Shown piece by piece: positions 12,016-21,900 of a DNA stretch of 64,000 bases. Below the pieces are notes generated by a model. The model saw only the letters and a list, made by a program, of their open reading frames with translations, made no database searches and was not told where the DNA came from. The position numbers were made by a program, and so were the translations under genes. The stretch spans positions 1 through 64,000 of the forward strand of contig BDIU01000177.1 in the NCBI GenBank assembly GCA_002118135.1, given 5' to 3'. Positions within the stretch are counted from its first letter, which is position 1, and each line of letters begins with the position of its first letter. The DNA is from Trebouxia sp. TZW2008 (lineage: Eukaryota > Chlorophyta > Trebouxiophyceae > Trebouxiales > Trebouxiaceae).

Positions 12016-13155
12016 CTAGAACCTCTGCAGGTTTGTCCTGTTTTTGGGCGTCGGCCATTCTCTGACAAAAGAGACCTTTTTAGGGTCTACCTGCAACCCT
12101 TGACCACCTACAATATGGCCTAGGAACTGCAGTTCACGCTGAACAAACTTGCATTTGGACAAATTTGCATACAGCTGATGTTCTCTGAGTAAATGCAGCA
12201 CTATGTTCACATGTTTGTAGTGCTCTTCTCTGGTTCTGCTGAAGATGACAATATCATCCAGGGAGACTAAGACGAACTTACCAAGAACGTCTCTGAGCAC
12301 ATCATTCATCATATTCTGAAAAGTACCTGGCGCATTGGTCAAACCAAAGCACGGTACCTTGAACTTGAACAAACCCATTGGAGTGGTGAATGCTGTCTTT
12401 GGGATGTCTTCCGGCTTCAGACGGACCTGGTAATAAGCTAACTGCAGGTCTATACTGCTGAAGTACTTGGCACCCTGTAGCTGATCAAACAAGCCGTCTA
12501 TGTGAGGCAATGGATACCTGTTTTTCTGTGCCTGCTGATTTAGAGCTCTGTAGTTTATGCACATGCGCAAACCACCGGTTGCTTTCTTGATGAACAACAC
12601 AGGATGACCATATGGGCTGCTGCTAGGCTGTATGTAGCCTTTTGCAAGCAGTGACTGCACCTGACGCTTGAGCTCTTCTGTTTCAGGTCTGCTGAGACGA
12701 TGGCTCTTACGCGGTGGCGGCAGTTCGTTGTTCTTGAGCGGTATGGTGTGATATACGTTGCGCTCAGGCGGCAACTTGGCAGGCAGTTCAGCAGGAAAGG
12801 TATCTTTGTGCTGCTCAAGCAATGCATGCAGTTCTGCATCATCTGGAACAGACTTAGCATTCATTGCATTGACTTGTGATGCTGGTCCTTGTGAATCTGT
12901 AGCGTCAGACTGTCTGACTTGCACAAGGTACAACATATTTTGATTCTGCAGACCTTTTTCTAGATGCATGGCACTCACAATTGGACAGATGATGTCTGCA
13001 TCATGCTCTTGTGGCAGCAATGTATGTTTGCGGCCAGCATGGTCAGTGCATGTAAGGCGATCAATCTTGTATACTACATTTGACTTGTTTGAGCCAGTCT
13101 TGCCCAAAGATGATGTCAAACTGATTAGACACTGGTAGTACGAAACAAGTGACAT
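12016..13155 (-). pseudogene. Ty3 reverse transcriptase (ends at an in-frame TAG)
   Basis: It has typical Ty3 RT blocks: LPPPRKSHRLS..E, YIQPSSSPYG.PVLF.KK, MCINYRALN, SIDLQLAYYQVRL, FGLTNAPGTFQ and the catalytic box VSLDDIVIFS (usually Y/F-x-DD). A proline-rich linker and the N-terminal region derive from the end of the protease in a shifted frame near 13075. The frame stops at 12016-12018, directly before the conserved LANYFRKFI segment that continues in frame beyond it. Confidence 0.88.
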
Positions 13156-13489
13156 TGGCCTTGTATGACTGAATGGTAATAGGGACTACAACAGTTCCTT
13201 TGGACACAATTTGTGCGCCACTGGGAAGAGACAACCAGTTGTGTATTGGCTGAACTTCTTGATTGGCTGCTTGCACTAGCTTCTCTGAGATCAGGCAATG
13301 CGTTGCCCCTGAATCAGCCGGTATTCTTGCAGGCAGCGTGTCGTCATGATCACTCACTGCAAGCAAACCAAAAAACATCATGATGAGACCATTGGTACTG
13401 AGGGCATTGATGTTGCCCTTTGCGTCATAGAGGTGTGATGTGTCACACTTTGACGACATTGCAGCATTGACTGCATGAGGATCAGGCAT
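13061..13489 (-). pseudogene. Ty3 aspartic protease
   Basis: It contains the active-site motif PADSGATHCLIS and, downstream, DIIFGQDWL, the second hallmark of retropepsins. The C-terminus overlaps the RT ORF in another frame, which marks a frameshift near 13075. It is separated from the Gag zinc knuckle by about 350 bp of foreign-looking sequence. Confidence 0.8.
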
Positions 13490-13598
13490 GGATTGACTGG
13501 AACTGATGTGCCAATCTCAGCCAAAACAGCAGAAATATGGTATTTCTCGTGCAGTCGTGCATGGCAGTTTATGCCATTGTGTTTGACATTCTGGATTG

Positions 13599-13900
13599 TG
13601 TATGCGCAGGATGAGATGCAGTACTATTTGAAAGAGAAGCTGTACTATTTGAACCATTGGTTCAGATTAATTCCATTTGCTGCCTGTGACGACTCGGCAA
13701 TCCAAGGATCGAACCACGGACCTTGACCGTGAAATCAAGTCGACTTAACAGTATGAGTTATCAGTTTTCAGTATAAAAAGTCGGACCATTAGATGCCTGC
13801 ACGCTGATTGCCCTGGATCTTACATCAAACGTCTCATGGCGTTACACTGCCAGTCCCAAAAACTTTCGTTTTGTCCTACAATCCCGCACTGTATGCGCAG
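13599..13900 (-). repeat. Possible SINE insertion with tRNA-like head inside the Ty3 element
   Basis: On the minus strand there is a tRNA-like segment (about 13690-13765). A box-A-like TAACTCATACTG (13749-13760) is followed 45 bases later by a consensus box B, GGTTCGATCC (13706-13715), the tRNA spacing. A stem CTTGA/TCAAG could form the anticodon arm, but its loop has 8 bases and the T-arm pairs poorly, so it is not a working tRNA. An 11-bp direct repeat, tgtatgcgcag, lies at 13599-13609 and 13890-13900 and might be a target-site duplication. However, the right copy lies within the Gag zinc-knuckle codons, which makes the borders uncertain. Confidence 0.35.
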
Positions 13901-14207
13901 ATTGGCAAACTGGACAGCTCCATTTATATGCAGCCTGTTGACTCTGCTGAGGCTGTTGAGATCGTTGTCCTTGGCCAGCATTCTGATTGCTGCCTTGTTG
14001 CCCCCTGCCAGCTTGGACTCTGCCCCTGCCACCACCCTGGGGGGTTGCCTCTACCCCCATCCCTGTTGCGAACAGGTCCATGACCCTGTCCCTTGCGTGA
14101 CTGGGATGTGGCAGCAGCCGCTGATAAAGTAGCCTGCTTGGAAGCAATGTTGCCTCACAGCTAGCTCTAGATGTTTCTTGAGGTTCTCGTAAGCTGTATA
14201 CCACCAA
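13842..14207 (-). pseudogene. Ty3 Gag fragment with zinc knuckle
   Basis: It is a Gly/Gln/Arg-rich nucleocapsid-like region ending in CPVCQSAHTVRDC followed by a basic stretch. The knuckle is CX2CX3HX4C, one residue shorter than the canonical CX2CX4HX4C. Gag-like codons upstream are spread over more than one frame, so this part is also decayed. The Gag N-terminus is absent. Confidence 0.55.
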
Positions 14208-14287
14208 TCAAAAATAATACAAGATGCTACTAATGACACAATGAATGTGATAGCAATTATACCTAAGACGAGCTTCGAAACAGCCAT
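14051..14287 (-). CDS. Small membrane-protein-like ORF, probably first exon plus element-derived tail
   Basis: The first 46 residues form a hydrophobic helix (LVLGIIAITFIVSLVASC) followed by FDWWYTAYENLKKHLELAVRQ. The part after about residue 46 reads into the Ty3 Gag region in a non-Gag frame and is probably not native. The TAYENLK segment is duplicated at 8481-8603, on the other side of the Ty3 element. A CpG-rich patch at about 14430-14680 resembles those at the other gene starts. I infer that the element sits inside or next to this gene. Product unknown. Confidence 0.35.
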   Translation of the reverse strand: MAVSKLVLGIIAITFIVSLVASCIIFDWWYTAYENLKKHLELAVRQHCFQAGYFISGCCHIPVTQGTGSWTCSQQGWG

Positions 14288-15994
14288 CTCAACCTACATG
14301 CAGAAAAACAGAATCTAATTAAAATCAGAAACACGTGGGTCTGTATGCAGAAGAAATCAATAACTTGTCATCCTGTCAACATCCTATCAAAACGTTGATA
14401 ATTTCTGGCCTAGCTTCAGCCGAAACTGCATGCAACCTCTGCCGGATCAACGCCAGAAGACTGTAGCGTCAGCGCCAGAGGTCTGCACGCTCTGCGTATA
14501 GCTTCTGCGCTTTCTATACGCAGCTGTCAAGCTGTCTGCACGCAGACATTCGAAAGTTTGAATTTGAATGAGTTATGTTAGTATCCTGAGTTTGTGGCGC
14601 AAGGTGGCGCCGCAAGCGGCGTATAAGCAGGGGTGGTGGGAGCGCGCCCCGGGGCTCCACGTGGCTACGGTAAGCTTCCCAGCTCAGCTGTTCCCCACAG
14701 ACTCTCTTCTCAGACTCAGAAGTCTGAGTTATCTACGATTCTGTAGACTTTTTATGGGGAGCTGGGCGTTACTCTACTAAACTACTACTGTAAAGTACTA
14801 TAACAATAATTACAACAGAAATAAGAATAAATGGTATGGGAAGCAGGGTAGTGGTGTGTGTATGTAGGGTTTTGACCTGGATAGATTCCCCCCTGCTTTC
14901 AAATAGTTAAAACCTAGCTTGGGGAGCTACAGGCATTTGTCATGCTCTCACACTGCTTAATAAGGCACACACCATGACAAACCATAACATAATGCTGTGA
15001 AACACTGTAAATTCTAAAGTGTCAGTGATCAGTGTTGCAAATATATATATATTATTATATTATATTATGTTATGTTATATTACATTATATTATATTATAT
15101 TATGTTATATTATACTATATTATACTATATTATATTATATTATATTATATTATATTATATTATATTATATTATATTATATTATATTATATTATATTATGT
15201 TATGTATATATATATTATATATATTTGCGACATAGCGTTCGCTCCGCATCGGCATTTCTCGGCTGTTATGCTTCTTCTTCGATGCCATCTTACAATTTTG
15301 CGCACAACTCGGCTCACAATCTGCCCCCCTTGCTGCTCCGATGCAGTAACAATAACTGGCCTATTGAAGTTTGCAAGCGAAGGTTGGTGAGAGGTGGAGC
15401 TCGCCTGAGCATCGATCTGTCAAACAGCGGCCGGGAACTGAGCAGATGAGCGTACTGTGACGATCTCGCAACCGCTGCATCTGCACTCGATAGGTATGCG
15501 CACGGCACCTGTGGACGGATCATGTCAGAAGTTGGCTATGGGACTTGCATTAGGCGCCTGCAAGCTCGGTTGCTGTTCGTAAGGTTCAGTCGATGGGGTT
15601 TTGATGCTGGTGTGAGCACCGAGTTGAGCAACTCACCGTCACGTACTATTTGGCAAGCAGCCTTCCCTCGCATAACGTATCAGCTGATTTTTCACCCAGG
15701 GCGTCCCAGCTTTGTACGCTAACAAAGTCTCCTGGGAAGGCTACAAATAGGGATGAACTCCTGGAGGAGGAGGGCAGTGCAGCTTGGAGCACGCTTCATC
15801 AGATCTGGACAGAAGAGCAACAAAAGTAGCATAGCAGTTGCAGGTGCACCAAGATAGACTGAGCTGCTCTGCATCCTTCTAGCTGCAGCCTGTCTGCTCT
15901 TTACTCGTTGCTGACGCGTGTTTGTGCAGGGACCCAGAGTTGCCGATGTCACCACACAGGTTTTGTTTCAAACGTACAGCCAAAGTGGCAGAGG
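14288..15994. other. Intergenic: CpG-rich patch, palindrome-rich segment and promoter region of the PDH E2 gene
   Basis: About 14430-14680 is CpG-rich and probably the promoter of the minus-strand ORF at 14287. About 14640-14770 holds several inverted repeats, for example ctcagact/agtctgag around 14711-14730, and cccagctc near 14680 with gagctggg near 14760; it could be a small transposon relic. 15046-15225 is a microsatellite. About 15230-15700 is again CpG-rich and probably holds the promoter and a possible presequence exon of the E2 gene. Confidence 0.4.
15046..15225. repeat. (TATAT)n pentanucleotide microsatellite
   Basis: It is about 180 bp of nearly pure 5-bp repeat with a few G or C interruptions. 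It translates as Leu-Tyr-Tyr-Ile-Ile in all three forward frames, which explains three overlapping spurious ORFs here. It lies roughly 0.8 kb upstream of the PDH E2 start. Confidence 0.95.
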
Positions 15995-18900
15995 ATGTTG
16001 CTGCCACTCAGTTCACAGCTTGTCAGCCTAAGAGGCTTTGCAGACTTGCCAGCGCATTCTGAGTTGACCATGCCGTCCTTGTCGCCTACCATGTCACAGG
16101 TGAGCCTTGTGCTCCGTGTACTTCAGATGCCAATCAATCATCAAAAGTGACATTGCTGCAGGCGCAGCCTCGCATGATCAGGCTTACATGTGCATGGCAA
16201 TGGCTGTTGTGTGGTGACGCCTGAGCAATAAGCTTGCAGCTGTGTTGCGTTACAGCATTGCCATTGATGCAAATTTGCTGTCATAAGGCAATGCACCTTA
16301 AGATGGCTCTCTGTGTGGACAAGCAATCAAATATATCATGAATACTCTTTCAGATGAAGAGGCAATGATAGTGTCTGACTCAGCATTAGCTCACTGAGAC
16401 ACTCAGGTGTCCAGCTGACAATTGCGACGGCTTTCTACCTGTCACAGATTTCACCTGCATCTCAGGGCAAGATCCTGCAGACAGAGGTGCAGTCCAATCT
16501 TGACACGAGGGTGTTTTGCACGCAGGGCAATATTGTAGAGTGGAAAAAGAAGGAAGGAGATGAGTTAGCTTCAGGAGACATACTTTGTATGATAGAGACA
16601 GACAAGGTGCATGCTGCCTTGCATCACACTTGCACCAGCAGTTCGTGGCGTCATTGGTCAATGCGTCACAGTGTGATAAAGGAGAGCAAAGCAGGGAATC
16701 ATCAAGCAGATTGATCCACCATTTGTGTTACCTGACAGCCTTCGAGTGACAGCAGCAAATTGACAAATGCTTTGATCAAGCCTGAGCGTAGTGAATGCAG
16801 TAAATCGCGACGCAAATGGTGCATTGTGTAGCTGATCAGCTTTGTACTGCATGGTTTCCACTGAAATTGTGCATGTAGGCTACACTAGAGTGGGAGAATC
16901 AGGATGAGGGATTTCTAGCCAAAATTTTGCTTGGAGACAACAGCAAGGACATTCCTGTTGGGACGCCTGTAGCAGTCATTACAGATGAGAAAGAAGATGT
17001 GAGAGTCTTATTCATCACATCAGAGATGTTGTTTGGCTTGGTGTTGTGGGCCCTGCATCACCATTGCCCACAGCAGCAAAGCTTGATGCTTACTGTGCAT
17101 GCCAAGTATACTTGTTGCTTCATGAACACACTTAGCAAGGCACATGCTACTCTGCAGTGCATTTCAAGCCGTCCTTACTTTGATACATGGCAAGATGTGG
17201 CTTCAGCAATGCTATTGTCATGCCTATTTCTCAGCTAGACACCTTCCCATGCAACTGTGTTGCTGGAGTGTATACACTGAACTTGCTCAAGTTGTACTGC
17301 CTCTTTGCATGTGTCAGGTTGGAGCCTTTGCTGACTACAAACCAGGCAGTGGTGGTGGGGGTGGCGGTGGCGGTGGCGCAGCAGCTGCTGCGGAAGCTCC
17401 TGAGGAGCCTAATTCTGCAGAGCCAGCAGCAGCTGCTGAGTCACATGATCCTGATGATGCTGCTGCTGCTGGCAATGGCGGTGGCGGTGGCAGTGACAGT
17501 GGTGGCGGCGGTGGTGACTGGCCGCCACACTCTGTCATGGGCCTCCCATCCCTGTCGCCAACAATGTCTCAAGGTGAGCTTTTGTTGGGGTGCAAGTCAC
17601 AGCCATTGCAAATTATGCTTTCCTGTACATAGCCAAGCACAGAGGTTGCTTGCATACCAGGGCACACTGCCTGCACCAACGCCTGTACAGATAAAGTGTG
17701 CGCTTCGCCTGATTGTTTTGATTTGCAAGCATTGGTGAGGCAACTGCAATAGATCTGTCAAGTTTGGCTGTGACAGGCTTTTGTTGCAGTCACACCTGCC
17801 TCAGCACTGTCCCAGGCAGTTAGGACCAGCCTGATTTGCGGCCTTGAAAGTGTTGTTTGCTGGGTCCATCCTGCATGGCTGGCCGCAAGCCTTTGTTATA
17901 AGATGTGCTGCGTGCTCACGCGCTTTGTATGCAGGTAACATTGCATCTTGGAAGAAGAAGGAGGGAGATGAGGTTGGCGCAGGCGATGAGATGGCTGAGA
18001 TTGAGACAGATAAGGTAATCGCTCTTGGGTTGGTTGTCCTCATTTTGGTTACTGTGCATGGGTCTGTGAGACACTCTTCAAGCAAGCTGGCAATCAGACT
18101 GTGCTTGCCTTTGAGTGACCTGCATTGATCATTGTTGCCTTCAAAACCTGACATGTGTCAGGAAGTTTGCACATGCTTGACTGACTGAAGCATATGCTGC
18201 CTCAGCGTGGAGGCATGGACATCTGGCACCCACATCTCATGATCACAGCACTCAAAACATCATCAACGCAGTACCGTTGCCGTCTGTCTTATCAAGTTGT
18301 TGCTGACTTGTCTTTCTCTTACTTTTCATGCAGGCCACCATGGCGTGGGAGTCTCAAGATGATGGCTTCATTGCCAAGATTCTGCTGCAAGAGGGCGCCA
18401 AGGACATTCCTGTTGGCACTCCTGCCATGGTCTTTGTTGAGGAGCAGGTAATTGTATCATGCCTTGTGCTGTCCTGCACGCTGCTTGACTTAGCGTGGGC
18501 GGGACCATGTCATCACAGCTTGCAGTGACTTTCTGCACAGCTTACAAACGTTCCAGGAAATCAGGGGAGTGGCATCATACCCACAATGCATGCTTGTTCA
18601 ACGCCTTGACGTTGTGTCCCTAGTCACAATGCTGCCGTCATTGACTTCACAGTAGAGGACGCAAAGGTGTGGAAACTGATAGGACTCCCCCCCAGAACGG
18701 TGTTTCTTCAGTGCCTTGCCATTGTGTGCAGGGCGACATTGCTGCTTTCAAGGACTTCACAGCTGAGGATGCAAAGGGTGGGGGCGCCCCCAAGAAGACC
18801 CCCAAGCCCTCACAGCCCAAGCAGGAGGGTCAAAAGGCTGCAGCCCCTCAACAGCAGCCCCAGCAGCAACAGCAGCAGCCTGCACCATCTCAACCCAAAC

Positions 18901-21900
18901 AACCCTCTGGTGAGCATCAAGTCTTTGACAGTCACATGAAGTTCAAGCTGTTTCAGCAGGCAGAACATAGGTCCAGATGGATCCTGTGTGTCTTGGGTCC
19001 CAAGGCATGTCAGCAGGCAAAGTCAAGTCACAATGCTGTTTGGTAGCAATCTCAGTAGCAGCAGCAGCCTGCTTCAGCGCAGCCCAAAGAACTCACTGGC
19101 TAAGCTCCCTGTCTGGTTGCATGTGCTTATATAAGGCAATACCGCACCTGGACATTTGGGCCTGTGCGGGCTTCCTTATGACCTATGCATGCTTCCTGGT
19201 GGCTAACGGCAACAACACAGCCAGTGGCACAACACGTTCCATGAACAATCTTAGCTGTATCTTAGTTGCAGTCATCCTCAGATCTTCTCAAATCACCAGC
19301 TGAGGTGTACACTTGCTCGTAGATCATGTCGCTAGACGCTCAAAAACTTATTTCTGATAAGCACCCTGCTTTTGACCAGAATATTGGGTTCAAGGCATCT
19401 CTGTACGATATGCACAAATGCTGCCTGGTGGCAACTCAAGCAGCAGCAGCAGCAGCAGCAGCAGCCTGCTGCATTTTAGCCCATCTCTGGCCGATTGCAT
19501 CTGCAAACAAACGTGGCAGCATGTCATCAGCAATCTAGCCCACACACAACACATGGGCACCAACACATGGGAAACAAGGCAGTTTGGGCAAATGAGTTCT
19601 CTGCTGCCAGGCATCCTTGCAACCATAAGCTCTGGTGTGGCCACAAACGCAGCACATGCTTCCAACAGCCCAATTTGCAATACTGCAATCAGCACTGCAG
19701 CTACACGGGTACTCAGATGCACAAGTAAACAGAAGCATGGTTTCACTTGGCAGCTCAATGAGTTGATGACACATTCAACAATACATACAGCACCTCAGGC
19801 TTGCAGCATCCTTGCCATCTGGTGCGCAGCACACATATGTAATACAACAGCTGTCCTGCATGCCAGATCAGGGTTGAGTGCAAGGACTGCAGATGTGTCG
19901 TCTCAACCTCTGCCATGAAACTGCAGTAGTGGAATGCAGACCCAATTGCCATCTGTGCAGTCCCAGCTCAAAACCTGTTTTGACCTTATGCAAGCAGTGA
20001 TTGACCATGTCATTTGCTGCTTACTTCACATCTGCTGCACACCCTTTGGAACCCAAGCAGCATTGTGACGTCTTGCCATGGCAGCTTCTTGCAGTTGTAG
20101 TCAGCTGTGGCAAGAGACTCGTGCATCTGATGCTTGAGAGCTACACAAGGTGCGCAGCTTTCTTGCAAAAGTTGTTGACCCTGTAGGGAGCCAACACAAT
20201 AGATCTGCTGCACACCCCTTTGGAACCCAAGCAGCATTGTGACGTCTTGCCATGGCAGCTTCTTGCAGCGGTAGTCAGCTGTGGCAAGAGAGTTGTGCAT
20301 CTGTTGCTTGAGCGCTAAACAAAGTGCGCAGCTTTCCTGCAAAAGCTGTTGAACCTGAGAGGACCCAACTCTCATCTATTGTACTGCACAATAGATCTGC
20401 TGCACACCCCTTTGAATGCCAAGCAGCACGGTGACATCCTGCCGTGTTGGCCTCCTGCAGTGGTAGTCAGCTGTGGCGAGAGAGTTGTGCATCTGTTGCT
20501 TGAGAGCTGACCAGGGTGCGCAGCTTTCTTGCAAAAGCTGTTGACCCTGTGAGGAGCCAACACAATAGATCTACTGCACACCCCTTTGGATGCCAAGCAG
20601 CACTGTGATACCCTGCCATGTTTGCCTCCTGCAGTGGTAGTCAGTTGTTGCAAGAGAGTTGTGCATCCGTTGCTTGAGAGCTAAACAAGGTGCGGAGCTT
20701 TCTTGCACAAGCTGTTGACTTTGTAAGGAAACCACCACTGCAGGGATTCACTGTGCTGCTGGGTGTTGTCCGCAATGTGATGCCAGCACTACAGCTTGTG
20801 AAGCCGCATTCCATCCATACCAAGCCATGAACTTCTCTGAAATGTGGCTGCACAAGACATTGTCTGATCAATGCGATGTGCAACTGAAGCACTATGGCAT
20901 GTGCAGCTGCGCTCACGCACATTGAGCAATGCATTCGGACAAGCGTGCCTAGATGCAACACTGTCTGGCATGCGTGCAGCCTCACATGTGTCATCCTTAT
21001 CATTTGCAAGCTGGCGCAAAACTGATGTCGGTGCACGTTGGAAGTGAAACAGAAGATCTGATGATCCACCTTCACAGGTCGCCTGAACTTGATTGGCATA
21101 GAGGATGTGCCAGTTTGTGCGCCGAGACGCTGGCAAATAGGCAGGGACGCACATCAGCTAGGCCACTGCTACCAGCTCTGAGGGCCATTTCATGGCTGCT
21201 GACAAGCAAAAGCTCATCTCAGAGTCTAGATTGCCCCTATGTTGACTAACTAAAGCCTATGTAGCTTCTCGTCTCCCACTGCACCTCATTCTGCCAGGCT
21301 CAAAAATTGACAGTTGCATATATCTGTGGCAGGTGGGCGGGTGATTGCCAGCCCGTATGCCAAGAAGCTGGCTAGGGAGGCGGGTGTGGACATCAGCCAG
21401 GCCACTGCTACTGGCCCTGAGGGCCGCATTGTGGCAGCTGATGTGCAGAAGCTCATCTCAGATGGAGGTGGAAAGGCTGCTGCCAAACCACAACAAGCTG
21501 CTGCTCCAGGGCCTGAGCAGGCTGGCAAGGTAATACTTCTTCTTGGCCTCTTTTGAAGTCATTGAAGTGGAGATAGTGGAGTCAAGGCAGTGAAAGAATG
21601 GTTGTGAGTTCTCTGGTTGCTGAACCTAAATAAGCTGCTCCTGTCGCTCCAGGGCTTAAGCAGGCTGACAAGGCAAGATGCCCCTCTACGCTTTGTGACA
21701 GAAGAAGAATGCCTGTGGATTATGCTTTGTGTACAATAATGCAAGCTGCTGACAATGTTTCCCATTGTCACAACCATGCACTATCATGGAATTTGTAAGA
21801 CGGTCCATTACAGGGCATCGATAAGGTCAGTACGTCAGGTTGTTGGAGCGACATGTGCGACAGGCAGCATTGAGGTATGGGCAAGCGCATGCAGATGCAC

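Larger units (their letters stand above)
9150..14207 (-). mobile_element. Decayed Ty3/gypsy chromovirus-type retrotransposon, 5' truncated
   Basis: The order on the minus strand is Gag zinc knuckle (about 13870), aspartic protease, reverse transcriptase, RNase H, integrase and chromodomain, the order of Ty3/gypsy chromoviruses. The reading frame is broken several times: a frameshift near 13075 between protease and RT, an in-frame TAG at 12016-12018, a frameshift near 11080, a TGA near 10928, and another frameshift near 10740. A non-element segment of about 350 bp separates Gag from protease. No 5' LTR or primer-binding site is visible. The copy cannot be autonomous as sequenced. Confidence 0.85.

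Noticed and set aside
13690..13765. Functional tRNA gene
   Set aside because: Box A and B spacing fits, but the T-arm does not pair and the anticodon loop has eight bases.
15019..15235. Three overlapping Leu/Tyr/Ile-rich ORFs on the plus strand
   Set aside because: They are translations of the (TATAT)n microsatellite in all three frames.
20010..20653. Minus-strand ORFs with repeated [15 protein letters not shown] units
   Set aside because: They come from the 173-192-bp minisatellite inside a PDH E2 intron on the other strand; no splice or homology support.
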